DNA of 64,000 nt from Peptoclostridium acidaminophilum DSM 3953 (GCF_000597865.1 NZ_CP007452.1:627183-691182); one strand, 5' to 3'; shown: positions 49,809 to 59,644, counted from the first letter of the stretch. A program made the numbers and translations. Notes: generated from the letters alone by a model not told the origin.

Positions 49809-51854
49809 ATGGAAATGGCAAGTTTGGAAAAATTATTTTCAATAATGATTTTGGTATATCTAATGGCATCAGGAGCTCCGCTATTAATGAAAAGACACCA
49901 GGAGCTGGCCAATCATATCACGGGGATTCTATGCAGCATAGGAGGAATTATTGGCATAGTCTTATCTCTCATGAAGCTTCTTGGAAATGCCGGAGATTTG
50001 GCGTTTAACATAGCAAATACAAATATACCATATCTGTCTTTTACAATAGGAATAGACAACATATCTGCATTCTTCATCCTGTCCCTTTCAGTTCTGGCAA
50101 TACCTGTATCGATTTATTCGGTAGGTTACGTTTCTCGGTATTATGGAAAGAGCAACACACATATTCTCAATTCCCTTTATGCACTTTTTATAATTTCAAT
50201 GGCTTTTGTGTTTGTAGCCAGGAATATGGTCACTTTTTATATGTCCTGGGAGCTCATGGCTCTGCTTTCTTATTTTCTTATTATGTACGAATCTGAAAAG
50301 AAGGAGACCGTTGAAGCTGGAACGCTTTATATAATTATGACGCATGTGGGAACTGCATTCCTGCTTGCGGCGTTTACAATAATATATGCTTATACAGGCA
50401 GCTTTGAGTTTGCTTCGGAGGCAGCCGCTGTTCCGAGTACAATTAAGAACGTACTTTTTGTACTGTTTCTTATAGGATTTGGAGCAAAGGCCGGCGTAGT
50501 GCCTCTTCACATATGGATGCCATCAGCATATCCAGTGGCGCCAAGCCACATATCGGCGCTTATGTCGGGAATAATGGCGAAGACGGCAATATACGGTTTG
50601 CTGCGTTTTGTGTTCGATATCCTGAAGGCTGATTCAATGTGGTGGGGCATGGCAATACTCGCTGTAGGAATTCTCTCTGCGGTGATCGGCGTTGCATATG
50701 CATACATGGAGAGCAACATAAAACGTATGATTGCCTTCAGCAGCATAGAAAACATAGGAATAATACTCATGGGCTTAGGCATAGCAGGGATAGCAAGCCA
50801 CAGCGGAGATTACATGCTCAAAGCACTTGCAATTACAGCGGCAATGGTTCATTGCTTCAACCACACGGTCTTCAAGGGACTGCTTTTCATGTCGGCTGGC
50901 TCAATTGAGTTTTCAACGCAAACCAAGCAGATGAACGAGCTTGGGGGACTGATGAAGACAATGCCGCTTACGGGGCTTTTTATGCTAGTGGGGTCGCTGG
51001 CTATTTCGGCTGCGGTGCCCTTCAACGGCTTCATAGGAGAGTGGCTGACATACCAGGCATTCATAATGGGCATAAGTTCGGAAATGGGCACAATCAACGT
51101 GGCTTTGGTGCTGGGAGCAGCATCGCTTGGTCTTGCAGGTGCGCTTGCGGCAGGTTGCTTTGTCAAGCTCATAGGAATTTGCTTTATGGGGAGCCCTAGG
51201 AGCTCAAGTGCTCAAAAGGCAAAGGAGGTTCCGGTGTCAATGTCACTGGCAAGCGGATTTCTCGCGCTGCTTTGCATCGGTATAGGAATATTTCCAAAGC
51301 TGCTCATAGGAGTAGCAGCCAAAGCGTTCTACACGCTCAGCGGAAGCTCCATAATGCAGGGCATGAACGGGTTTGGAGTGGCGCCGGTTTACAGCCTTAG
51401 CCTCGATGCATCGCAAATAACGCCTGTTGCAGCAGTAATAGCAGGCGTTGCAGCCGCGATAGCAATGGCAGCGGTGATTGCAGCTATTGGAGGCAAGCGA
51501 GAAAAAAGAATTTACACCACTTGGGACTGCGGTTTTGAAAGGCTCAATCCGAGGATGCAGTACTCCTCGACAGGATTTTCAAATCCAATTGGCATAGTGC
51601 TGAGGCTTCTTTTCAGACCTGTAAGGGAGCTGAAGATAGACAGTGGCAGTATACTATATACTCCCAAAAGCATCAAATATACGCTCAAGACAGAGAGCAT
51701 ATTTGAGAAATACATGTACGGACCTATTGCGGAGTTTTTCAGTAGAATATCTGTTATAACAAAGATTTCAGTACAGACGGGAAGCATACACGGTTATCTC
51801 ATGTATATTTTTGTGACGGTGTTTGTCTTCATGATATACAACAGCTTGGTTTAA
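49809..51854 (+). CDS. hyfB: HyfB-like proton/ion-translocating membrane subunit
   Basis: 681 residues from ATG 49809, behind AGGAGG; upstream in-frame codons are unlikely starts. It is an Mrp-antiporter/NuoL-type protein with about 15 membrane helices. MSWELMALLSYFLIMYES, KAGVVPLHIWMPSAYPVAPSHISALMSGIMAK (broken-helix lysine and histidine region) and ESNIKRMIAFSSIENIGII are the core signatures. The C-terminal TTWDCGFERLNPRMQYSSTGFSNPI segment is typical of HycC/HyfB. It should couple electron transfer in the complex to ion movement. First gene of a six-gene operon. Confidence 0.92.
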   Translation: MEMASLEKLFSIMILVYLMASGAPLLMKRHQELANHITGILCSIGGIIGIVLSLMKLLGNAGDLAFNIANTNIPYLSFTIGIDNISAFFILSLSVLAIPVSIYSVGYVSRYYGKSNTHILNSLYALFIISMAFVFVARNMVTFYMSWELMALLSYFLIMYESEKKETVEAGTLYIIMTHVGTAFLLAAFTIIYAYTGSFEFASEAAAVPSTIKNVLFVLFLIGFGAKAGVVPLHIWMPSAYPVAPSHISALMSGIMAKTAIYGLLRFVFDILKADSMWWGMAILAVGILSAVIGVAYAYMESNIKRMIAFSSIENIGIILMGLGIAGIASHSGDYMLKALAITAAMVHCFNHTVFKGLLFMSAGSIEFSTQTKQMNELGGLMKTMPLTGLFMLVGSLAISAAVPFNGFIGEWLTYQAFIMGISSEMGTINVALVLGAASLGLAGALAAGCFVKLIGICFMGSPRSSSAQKAKEVPVSMSLASGFLALLCIGIGIFPKLLIGVAAKAFYTLSGSSIMQGMNGFGVAPVYSLSLDASQITPVAAVIAGVAAAIAMAAVIAAIGGKREKRIYTTWDCGFERLNPRMQYSSTGFSNPIGIVLRLLFRPVRELKIDSGSILYTPKSIKYTLKTESIFEKYMYGPIAEFFSRISVITKISVQTGSIHGYLMYIFVTVFVFMIYNSLV

Positions 51855-51867
51855 CGGAGGGATTCAA

Positions 51868-52821
51868 TTGGCGGATTTGTCATACTATGCCATTCAAATG
51901 GCACTGTTCATACTCGTCGCGCCGCTAGTAGGCGGGATTATTAACAAGATAAAGGCATTTACACAAAAGAGAAAGGGAGCGCCCATATACCAGATATATC
52001 TGGATATAATAAAGCTTTTTACAAAGGACATGGTTGTATCAAACCAGACATCATGGGTGTTTAATGCCACTCCCTACATAATGTTTGCATCTTCTGCTGC
52101 GGCATGCGCTTTTGTGCCGATTTTGCCGGGGCTTGCTGCAAAGCCGTTGGCAGGTGACGTATTCATTGTGATATATATACTTGCGCTCGGGAAATTTTTC
52201 ATGGCCATATCTGGCTTTGACGCTGGAAGCACTTTCGGGGGCATGGGCAGCAGCAGGGAGATGATGATAGGCGCGCTTTTTGAGCCTTCGCTCATAGTTG
52301 CAGTGCTTACGTTGGGATTTGCAGCCAAGAGCACATCGCTCAGCGAGATTATGCTTCATTCGGCCAAGCTGGGGCCTGCAATAGTGCAGCCTTCGTACAT
52401 GCTTTTGCTGTTTTCCATAGTACTGGTTCTAATAGCTGAATCCTCAAGAATACCTGTTGATGACCCGGCTACGCATCTAGAGCTTACAATGGTGCACGAG
52501 GCCATGATCCTTGAATATTCTGGAAGGCATCTGGCACTGATGGAGCTTGGAGCATTTATAAAGCAGCTCATATTCATAACAATAATAGCCAATGTATTCA
52601 TACCTGCAGGCACGGCCGTCTATGCGGGGCTCGGATTTGCGGGAGCCATGGCTTCGCTGTTTGTTTACATTGCAAAGGTGGCAGTCATTTCAGTTGTTGT
52701 GGCATTAATAGAGGCTGGTACGGTGAAGCTGAGGTTTTTCAGCATACCGAACCTTGCGGCTCTTTCGTTCATAGCGTCTTTCGTAGGATTCCTTCAGCAT
52801 TTCACAGGGGGAGGTATTTGA
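51868..52821 (+). CDS. hyfC: HyfC/HycD-like NuoH-type membrane subunit
   Basis: 317 residues from TTG 51868, behind GGAGGG. It is NuoH-family, with about eight helices. VGGIINKIKAFTQKRKGAPIYQIYLDIIKLFTKD is the conserved membrane-to-cytosol loop. ESSRIPVDDPATHLELTMVHEAMILEYSGRHLALMELG carries the charged residues of the quinone-side/E-channel region. It connects the peripheral arm to the membrane arm of the complex. 13 bp separate it from the preceding gene. Confidence 0.93.
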   Translation: MADLSYYAIQMALFILVAPLVGGIINKIKAFTQKRKGAPIYQIYLDIIKLFTKDMVVSNQTSWVFNATPYIMFASSAAACAFVPILPGLAAKPLAGDVFIVIYILALGKFFMAISGFDAGSTFGGMGSSREMMIGALFEPSLIVAVLTLGFAAKSTSLSEIMLHSAKLGPAIVQPSYMLLLFSIVLVLIAESSRIPVDDPATHLELTMVHEAMILEYSGRHLALMELGAFIKQLIFITIIANVFIPAGTAVYAGLGFAGAMASLFVYIAKVAVISVVVALIEAGTVKLRFFSIPNLAALSFIASFVGFLQHFTGGGI

Positions 52822-52822
52822 T

Positions 52823-53476
52823 TTGGAGATAATGCAGATATTGTCGGTGCTCATACTCTTGTCGTGCTTTGTGCTTGTATCCAACAAGAGGACAAACTCA
52901 TATATAAAGACTTTCCAGGCTCAGTCTGCCCTTCTGGCGCTTGCGGCATTCATGATTGGTTTTGAGAACATAGAGGGTCACGGAGCGGTTGAAATAATGC
53001 TTGTATGTTTTCTGATAGTGGCCCTTAAGGTCTACTACATTCCAAGGCTTCTTAGACGCACATTTGCAAATGTAGACTACAAGGTTGAAAAGAATTTTTT
53101 CTATAACATACCGCTGCTGGTGCTTGTTTGCTGCGCTATAGCGGTATTCAACTATTTTTCGATATCGTCGGCAATAGGAGCTGAAGCCAGCGAGCTTGGC
53201 ATGTTTCTTGCAAATTCCGTATCCGTTATATTTATAGGCTTTTTCTTCATGATAAGCAGGAAAAAGGCGATAGGACAGATAGTGGGACTGCTTGTAATGG
53301 AAAACGGCATATTCGCCGCAGCACTTTTTGCCTCAGGGGGCATGCCTGTGCTTGTGGATGTTGGAATATTCATAGACCTTATAACTGCAGTTATAATAAT
53401 GGGGATTATGGTGTTCAAGATAAATGAGCAGCTGGAAACTACTGATATAAATAAACTCAAGAGGTTAAGGGGATAA
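52823..53476 (+). CDS. hyfE: HyfE-like membrane subunit
   Basis: 217 residues from TTG 52823, 1 bp after the previous stop, with GGGGGAGG about 8 nt upstream; ATG 52832 is possible. Six to seven membrane helices. The C-terminal part resembles NuoK/MrpC (GLLVMENGIFAAALFASGGMPVLVDVGIFIDLITAVIIMGIMVF), with the buried glutamate in MENG. HyfE proteins occur in hydrogenase-4 and related complexes but not in hydrogenase-3. Confidence 0.9.
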   Translation: MEIMQILSVLILLSCFVLVSNKRTNSYIKTFQAQSALLALAAFMIGFENIEGHGAVEIMLVCFLIVALKVYYIPRLLRRTFANVDYKVEKNFFYNIPLLVLVCCAIAVFNYFSISSAIGAEASELGMFLANSVSVIFIGFFFMISRKKAIGQIVGLLVMENGIFAAALFASGGMPVLVDVGIFIDLITAVIIMGIMVFKINEQLETTDINKLKRLRG

Positions 53477-53480
53477 AGGG

Positions 53481-54953
53481 ATGATATCATATTTGTTGCT
53501 GATACCTATTGTATCTATAGCAGCCTTTTGGCTGGCAAGGCGCGAAAGCCATATTTTTGTGCTTGGAATTGCGGCAGCCTTGATAATGCTGTCTGCAGGG
53601 ATAAAACTTTCACTAGATGTAGCCGCTCTTGGGCATGTCGAATCAAGAGTTTTGATGTTTTTTTATGTGGACAGCCTAAGCATGATAGTGCTGGGACTTG
53701 TGCTGGCGGTTTCGTTTTTTGTAGTGATTTATTGCGCTGGGTATTTCAAAAAAGAGCTCGAGCGCGGCAAGATAGACTTAAAGCGGTTAAGGCTGTTTTA
53801 CTCACTGCTGTTTGCATTTATATTTTCAATGATACTGTTGCTTACCACGCCTAATATGGGGATAATGTGGATAGCCATTGAGGCTACGACGCTGGCATCC
53901 GTGTTTCTGGTGGGTTTTGAAAATAACAAGCGCTCCCTTGAGGCTTCGTGGAAGTATATAATCATATGCTCCGTGGGGATAGCCATAGCGCTTTTGGGAA
54001 TAATAGTGCTTCATATTTCATCCATTGGAATTATAAAGGATGCCGGGACGGAGCTATCATGGACTTATCTGTACGAGCATGCAAAAGAGCTTGACTTGAA
54101 TCTGCTTAGATTAGCATTCATATTCATGCTTGTCGGATTTGGAACAAAGGCAGGTCTGGCACCTATGCATACATGGCTTCCTGATGCCCATAGCCAGGCT
54201 CCATCTCCTGTCAGTGCAATGCTTTCGGGGGTTTTGCTCAACAACGCCATGTACGGGATAATGAGAGGCCTTGCCATACTAAACAAGGCAATGGGGAGCG
54301 GCAGTTTTGCCGGAGCAGCGCTCATGGCTCTTGGATTGCTTTCTATACTTACGGCTGCCGTGTTCATACTTACGCAAAGAGACTACAAGAGGCTGCTTGC
54401 ATATTCGAGCATAGAACATATGGGGATAATAGCTCTCGGACTTGGCGTGTTCACTCCGGCGTCAGTGCTCGCCTCGCTAATGCACATGATAAACCACTCC
54501 TTTACAAAGTCAATGCTTTTCCTTTCGGCCGGAAACATATATCAAAGGTACGGGACGAAGGATATCTACAAAGTTAAGGGGCTTTTCAAGTCAATGCCTA
54601 TAACCGGAGTTGTGTTTATGCTGGGGATATTTGCGATTACAGGCATGCCGCCATTCAGCATATTTTCAAGCGAACTTGGCATGGTTGTGGCATTGTTCAA
54701 GAATGGCAGCTATCTTGCGGGAACAGCGTTTCTTTTCCTGCTTGCGCTGGTGTTTGTGGGCTTTGCTGTGACACTGTTTAAGATTTTTTATGGGAATGCA
54801 AAAGGAGAACAGCAAAAGAGCTTGAAACCAAGCCCATATGCTGACGCTGTGCTCGTTGCCATGATTGGAGTAATAACCGTGACTGGGGTGTTTATGCCTA
54901 ATGGCGTCCTGAAGCTTCTTATGGACGCTCAAAGAATTGTTACCGGGGGATAG
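53481..54953 (+). CDS. hyfF: HyfF-like proton/ion-translocating membrane subunit
   Basis: 490 residues; ATG 53481 behind AAGGGGATAAAGGG. It is a second antiporter-like NuoN/M-type protein with about 14 helices. WIAIEATTLASVFLVGFENNKRSLEASWKY, TKAGLAPMHTWLPDAHSQAPSPVSAMLSGVLLN and DYKRLLAYSSIEHMGIIALGLG are diagnostic. With HyfB it gives two ion-pumping modules. Four bases separate it from hyfE. Confidence 0.92.
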   Translation: MISYLLLIPIVSIAAFWLARRESHIFVLGIAAALIMLSAGIKLSLDVAALGHVESRVLMFFYVDSLSMIVLGLVLAVSFFVVIYCAGYFKKELERGKIDLKRLRLFYSLLFAFIFSMILLLTTPNMGIMWIAIEATTLASVFLVGFENNKRSLEASWKYIIICSVGIAIALLGIIVLHISSIGIIKDAGTELSWTYLYEHAKELDLNLLRLAFIFMLVGFGTKAGLAPMHTWLPDAHSQAPSPVSAMLSGVLLNNAMYGIMRGLAILNKAMGSGSFAGAALMALGLLSILTAAVFILTQRDYKRLLAYSSIEHMGIIALGLGVFTPASVLASLMHMINHSFTKSMLFLSAGNIYQRYGTKDIYKVKGLFKSMPITGVVFMLGIFAITGMPPFSIFSSELGMVVALFKNGSYLAGTAFLFLLALVFVGFAVTLFKIFYGNAKGEQQKSLKPSPYADAVLVAMIGVITVTGVFMPNGVLKLLMDAQRIVTGG

Positions 54954-54956
54954 GAC

Positions 54957-56546
54957 ATGAAGAAAATGGAAGACATTATTGAAGAGCTAAGAGCCGGCTT
55001 TGGTGAAAGCTGTCTAAATTACAATATAGTGCACGAAAATGAAATGAGAATTGGTGTTAATGAGGTTGATGTCAGAAGAATGGCCGAGCTTTTGTGCAGG
55101 GACAAAGGCATGAAGCTTGCCTGCATGTTTGCCAGCGACGAAACACTGCTTCCATCAGGTGAGTTTGCAATTTACTATGTATTTGCGGATGCAGAAAGAG
55201 GAGCTTTCATAATTGCAAGGATGGCGGTCGACAGCGAGAAAATGAGCTATCCTTCAGTTTCAGACTTTATACATTCGGCTTCATTTTATGAGCGGGAGAT
55301 TCATGATCTTTTCGGAATTAAGGCGGAGGGCAATGAGAGCTTAAAGCCCATGGTGTTTCACGGAAACTGGCCTGAGGGCGAGTATCCTTTGAGAAAGACC
55401 TATGACAGGAGCAGGAAACCTGCATTTGCTTCAAGAAGGCAGGAATTCATGAAGGTTAAGGGAGAAGGGGTGTACGAGATTCCAGTAGGGCCTGTGCACG
55501 CTGGCATAATTGAGCCAGGGCATTTCAGGTTCAGCGTTGCGGGAGAGCCCATAATTAATCTGGAAGCCCAGCTATATTTTGTTCACAAGGGCATAGAGAA
55601 AATGTGCGAGGGCATGGACTTTAAAAAGTGCTTTTATGTATCGGAGAGGATTTCGGGAGATGAGACCTTCTCAAACGCATTGGCCTACTGCCAGGCTGTT
55701 GAGAAGATAGCAGGTGTTCAGATTCCGCGCAGGGCCCAGATCACAAGGGTGATATTTGCAGAGCTAGAGCGCCTTACGAGCCATCTTGGAGATATAGGCG
55801 GCGTTTGCCTGGATATAGGCTATGGATTCGCCACATTCCAGTTCAGGATGATGAGGGGCTGGACATACCAGCTTGTTGAGGCTGTTTGTACTTCTAGGTT
55901 TTTAAGGAGTGTCAACACCCCGGGTGGGGTAAGAAAGGATTTTCTGGAAGGCAATGAGAAAAGGATAATTGAAATGATGATAAAGATAGAAAAGGAGCTG
56001 CTTGAAACTATAGACATAATAAAGGCGAAAAGTCTCTATATAGACAGGGTTGAAAATACAGGCACACTCAAAAAAAAGACGGCGATAGACCTGAATGCGA
56101 CAGGGCCTGCAGGCAGGGCTTCTGGAGTTCACTACGATGTCAGGAAGTCATTTCCTTATGAGGCTTACGGCGATATGGAATTTGAAGTTTCAATGCACAA
56201 CAACGGCGATGTAAACTGCAGGCTGAATGTAAAGCTCGAGGAATGCATTCAGTCAATAAAACTCATAATGCAGGGGATAAACATGCTTGAGAGTGGTAGC
56301 ATGTGCAGCAAAATAGACTTCCTTCCTCCTTACGTTTCGGCTCTTGGATATACAGAGTCGCCAAGAGGCGAGAACATTCACTGGATAATGTCGGGCGAAA
56401 ACAACGATATATACAGGTACAAGGTAAGGACGCCATCGTTCTGCAACTGGCCGGCGCTTTGCGAAGCGGTAAGGGGAAACATAGTTCCGGATTTTCCTAT
56501 TATAAACAAAAGCTTCAACCTATCATATGCTGGGAATGACTTATAG
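54957..56546 (+). CDS. HyfG/HycE-like large subunit lacking the NiFe cysteine motifs (Ehr-type)
   Basis: 529 residues; ATG 54957. The N-terminal ~150 residues are NuoC-like (SFYEREIHDLFGI). The rest is NuoD/hydrogenase large-subunit-like (IPVGPVHAGIIEPGHFRF at 176-192). In hydrogenases the next motif is RxCGxC. Here it reads RISGDETF (231-238) with no cysteine. At the C-terminus the DPCxxC motif is replaced by INKSFNLSYAGNDL-stop. So none of the four NiFe ligands is present, and the protein cannot be a normal NiFe hydrogenase. This is the hallmark of Ehr complexes, whose electron acceptor is unknown. Confidence 0.9.
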   Translation: MKKMEDIIEELRAGFGESCLNYNIVHENEMRIGVNEVDVRRMAELLCRDKGMKLACMFASDETLLPSGEFAIYYVFADAERGAFIIARMAVDSEKMSYPSVSDFIHSASFYEREIHDLFGIKAEGNESLKPMVFHGNWPEGEYPLRKTYDRSRKPAFASRRQEFMKVKGEGVYEIPVGPVHAGIIEPGHFRFSVAGEPIINLEAQLYFVHKGIEKMCEGMDFKKCFYVSERISGDETFSNALAYCQAVEKIAGVQIPRRAQITRVIFAELERLTSHLGDIGGVCLDIGYGFATFQFRMMRGWTYQLVEAVCTSRFLRSVNTPGGVRKDFLEGNEKRIIEMMIKIEKELLETIDIIKAKSLYIDRVENTGTLKKKTAIDLNATGPAGRASGVHYDVRKSFPYEAYGDMEFEVSMHNNGDVNCRLNVKLEECIQSIKLIMQGINMLESGSMCSKIDFLPPYVSALGYTESPRGENIHWIMSGENNDIYRYKVRTPSFCNWPALCEAVRGNIVPDFPIINKSFNLSYAGNDL

Positions 56547-56558
56547 AGGTGATATACT

Positions 56559-57353
56559 TTGTTTGGAATGATTAAAAAAATTATTCAGTACCCAAGGCTC
56601 ACTCAAAAATATCCTAAAAAGCCGCTGGATTTGCCGGATTTCATAGGCAAACCGGAAATAGACAATTCCAAATGCACAGGCTGCAATGAGTGCATAAGCG
56701 CATGTCCTTCTGGCTGCATAGTGAGGGACGAAAAAGGCGTCATCGGTATAAACTTGGACGAGTGCATATTCTGCGCAAGGTGTGAAGATGTATGTGCAAG
56801 CGGGGCGGCCAGGATGACCAGCGAGTTCGAGCTTGCACAGAAGGACAGGAGGCTGCTTAGAAAAACGCCGCTTGTGATAGAGGAGCGGGATATACCCGAC
56901 GAGAGGTACGAGCTCATACAAAGAGAAGTAAAAGAGAAGATAAAGAAAATATACGGCAGGAGCCTCCAGATAAGAGTGGTCGATGCCGGCTCATGCAATG
57001 GCTGTGATTATGAGATAAACGGACTCAACAATCCGTTCAACGACATAGAAAGGTTCGGAATTCGTTTCGTGCCTTCGCCAAGGCATGCCGACATGTTGCT
57101 TGTGACAGGAACTGCAACAAGGAACATGGAGCTTGCGCTCATAAAGACATACAATGCCACTCCTGATCCGAAGCTTGTGGTTGCCGTAGGTGCATGCGCG
57201 TGCAGCGGAGGCATATTCAGGGACAATTACGCCACAAGGAATGGCATTGACTGCATAGTGCCTGTCGACGTTTACGTTCCGGGCTGCCCGCCAAGGCCGC
57301 ACGCCATACTTTATGGCATACTGAAGGCACTGGATAGGGTTGGCAAAAAATAG
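56559..57353 (+). CDS. Fused ferredoxin/NuoB-like small subunit
   Basis: 264 residues from TTG 56559, with AGAGGTGAT about 6 nt upstream; ATG 56568 is an alternative. Residues 35-95 hold two 4Fe-4S motifs (CTGCNECISACPSGC and CIFCARCEDVCASG). The second half is NuoB/HycG-like, with AGSCNGCDYEI, VGACACSGG and PGCPPRPHAI giving the four ligands of the proximal cluster. The fusion joins HyfH/NuoI and HyfI/NuoB functions and provides the electron path from reduced ferredoxin to the large subunit. Last gene of the operon. Confidence 0.9.
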   Translation: MFGMIKKIIQYPRLTQKYPKKPLDLPDFIGKPEIDNSKCTGCNECISACPSGCIVRDEKGVIGINLDECIFCARCEDVCASGAARMTSEFELAQKDRRLLRKTPLVIEERDIPDERYELIQREVKEKIKKIYGRSLQIRVVDAGSCNGCDYEINGLNNPFNDIERFGIRFVPSPRHADMLLVTGTATRNMELALIKTYNATPDPKLVVAVGACACSGGIFRDNYATRNGIDCIVPVDVYVPGCPPRPHAILYGILKALDRVGKK

Positions 57354-57377
57354 CATACTGCACCGTAAAAAATACGT

Positions 57378-57417
57378 AAAAGATACTGCCCAATATTATA
57401 ATAGGCAGGATCTTTTT
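57378..57417 (+). terminator. Terminator of the hydrogenase-4-like operon
   Basis: AAAGATACTGCC and GGCAGGATCTTT with a 14-nt loop and a T run, 25 bp after the last gene. Confidence 0.88.
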
Positions 57418-57441
57418 GTTTTTGGCAAATGCGAATAAATT

Positions 57442-57471
57442 TTGATTATAGTTGAAACGGTCTGGTATAAT
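57442..57471 (+). promoter_or_regulatory. SigA promoter of the lipoprotein gene
   Basis: TTGATT (57442-57447), 18-bp spacer, TATAAT (57466-57471) with an extended TGG before the -10. The start point is about 30 bp before the ATG at 57508. Confidence 0.75.
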
Positions 57472-57507
57472 AAATACCAACCAAACAATGGAGGTGGAAC
57501 AATACAT

Positions 57508-59619
57508 ATGGCGAAAAAAAAGAGCACATTACTCAAGTCGTGCCTATTTGCGCTTGCAATAGGTGCAGCGCTCCTGCAGACAGGGTGTGATAGCGGCAAG
57601 GAAAAGGGGGATCTCAAATGGTCCTATGAGAAGGCTATAAAAGCGCCGATAGAGATAAGCGCGGCGGACGAGGAGCTGAGTATTGGCAGCATTGAAAAGG
57701 ACAAGGTTCAGGTGAAAATTCCCGGAAAATCATTTGACAGTCCGACAAAGCTCAAGATATACACACCAGACAAGGTGCCCAATGTGGTTTCAAAGAAATT
57801 CGAGCCGATAGGTGCGCCAGTTGAGGTACAGTGCGATGCCGAATTCACAAGGACTAACAATCCGGTTCAGGTGACATTCGCGCTCGACAAGAGCACAATA
57901 AGCGAGGACACAATGCCCTCGGATTATTGGATTTCTTATTACGACGGCAACAAATGGGAGTACATAAAGCCTGACAGCGTGGATCTGGATGCCGGAACAA
58001 TGACATTTACAACCTGCCACTTTAGTCTTTTCGGCTACGGAAAAATCACCGTGGACCAAAAGATAGAGGAGTACACAAAGAACAAGGCGCTTGCCGACTG
58101 GACCCAGAAGGGAATGGACGACAAGGTCAACAAGGCTGTAGAGCAGGCAGTGGATCACATACTTAAGGATAAGCTCGGCATGAGCGACGAGAGCACCAAG
58201 AAGAAGGTGCTTGCCAGCCTGCTCAATGACGACGAATGGGCCAACATGGCCAAGTCTGTTAAAGATGGAGATTACATAACATTCAACCAGAATTTCAACG
58301 TGCTTGTTGGCAAGAAGATAGTGGACAACGTGTCTGAAGGAACTCTTTCAAAGCTTTTGAAGGGCGTTACAGCGGATGACGGCATAGAAACAGTCAAGGC
58401 TGCATCTACAGCCCTGGGATATCTTGCTGAGGGAAGAAAATACGACGCTGCCAAGATAATAGGTGAGAACATAGCAGATAAGTTTGTAATAACCACTGTA
58501 GGCAAGGTTGCCATAGCTGCTGTGGAAAACGAAATCGAATCATGGAAAAACAAGGAGGTCGAAGCAGCATACCAGGCCTTCAAAAACGGTGCCTCTCAAA
58601 AATGGTGGTGGGGCGGCTACAACGTTGAAAAAGGAGATTTTGACTCGGTATATGAGCAGATGAGGGGAGCCGCAAGACAGCTCGAGATAGAAGCGGTTAA
58701 AAAGCAAAACCAGATAAGGGCCGAGGCAGGACATCCGCCGCTGACTGCTGAAGAAGAAAACAAGATAAAAGACAAGGTAAGCAAGGATCTGCAGAGCCAG
58801 TTTGAAAGAAGGCTAAAACAGGAGGAAGAGCTGGCAAAGAAGGAGCAGGAGATAAAGCAGCTTGTAGCGGAATACAAGGAGAAGGGGCTTCTCGAGAAGG
58901 GCTCATTCGGTTTCGACAAGGGCTACGACCTGGAACAAAGGCTTGATGTGTTGATGCACCTAAAGGAGAAGATACTAAAGGATACAAAGAGCAAGGAGCT
59001 TATGGCAAGCGGCTATAACAACGGTAAGATAGGCATGGACCACATAATAAGCCTCACGATGATATGGTACACAGAAGGCTATTCGGGATATGCAAAATAC
59101 ATCAAGGACAATTTCAATATAGAGATATATCCGCCGGCTGAAGCCATGGCAGGCGCCTGGAATGGCAACATGACCATTACGAACATCACGTTCCCTGAAT
59201 TTGAAACGCAAGAGCAGGAACAGCAGATAGAGAGTGAAGCCGGCTGTGATTTCAACCTGGACTGGAACGCCATCAAGAAGGAGCTTGAAGCCATGAAAGG
59301 CGTTGCAAGACCAATGTCATTGAACATTACAATGGATAAGTCGGGCAGCGGTAACGTGACAATAACTTTGGACGGAGACAGCAATGGTCCTATGCCTATA
59401 AGCTACAAGAGCGGACAGGTGAGTTTCACCATTTCGGATGAAAGCGACAGCTCGGTTGTGTTTATAGGATATGCGTCAGAGGATCAGACATCATATGGAC
59501 TTAATGGAAGCTTCAAGTTTAAACTTCCAGAGTCTCTTGAAAAAGCAGGACTAAGCATGAGCGGCACATGGAATGTCTCGAAGTCGAAGCAGGCTCCGGC
59601 CGTAGTTGCACAGCCGTAG
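57508..59619 (+). CDS. Large secreted lipoprotein of unknown function
   Basis: 703 residues from ATG 57508, chosen for GGAGGTGG and for the signal peptide. The lipobox LQTGC gives Cys27 as the modified residue. Residues ~55-190 look like a ZU5-type beta domain (VQVKIPGKSFDSPTKLKIYTPDKVP; DYWISYYDGNKWEYIKP; MTFTTCHFSLFGYG). The middle (about 200-510) is helical and highly charged, with a coiled-coil-like stretch around 400-460. The last ~160 residues are beta-rich (MAGAWNGNMTITNITFPEF, GNVTITLDGDSNGPMPISYKSG). No enzyme motif was found. It is followed 25 bp later by an Lgt-family gene. Confidence 0.82.
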   Translation: MAKKKSTLLKSCLFALAIGAALLQTGCDSGKEKGDLKWSYEKAIKAPIEISAADEELSIGSIEKDKVQVKIPGKSFDSPTKLKIYTPDKVPNVVSKKFEPIGAPVEVQCDAEFTRTNNPVQVTFALDKSTISEDTMPSDYWISYYDGNKWEYIKPDSVDLDAGTMTFTTCHFSLFGYGKITVDQKIEEYTKNKALADWTQKGMDDKVNKAVEQAVDHILKDKLGMSDESTKKKVLASLLNDDEWANMAKSVKDGDYITFNQNFNVLVGKKIVDNVSEGTLSKLLKGVTADDGIETVKAASTALGYLAEGRKYDAAKIIGENIADKFVITTVGKVAIAAVENEIESWKNKEVEAAYQAFKNGASQKWWWGGYNVEKGDFDSVYEQMRGAARQLEIEAVKKQNQIRAEAGHPPLTAEEENKIKDKVSKDLQSQFERRLKQEEELAKKEQEIKQLVAEYKEKGLLEKGSFGFDKGYDLEQRLDVLMHLKEKILKDTKSKELMASGYNNGKIGMDHIISLTMIWYTEGYSGYAKYIKDNFNIEIYPPAEAMAGAWNGNMTITNITFPEFETQEQEQQIESEAGCDFNLDWNAIKKELEAMKGVARPMSLNITMDKSGSGNVTITLDGDSNGPMPISYKSGQVSFTISDESDSSVVFIGYASEDQTSYGLNGSFKFKLPESLEKAGLSMSGTWNVSKSKQAPAVVAQP

Positions 59620-59644
59620 TGAAATTAAACAAAGGGCATAAATT

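Noticed and set aside
54957-56546. True NiFe hydrogenase-4/formate hydrogenlyase large subunit
   Set aside because: All four NiFe-ligating cysteines are missing at both the N-terminal and C-terminal motif positions, and no in-frame TGA selenocysteine replaces them.
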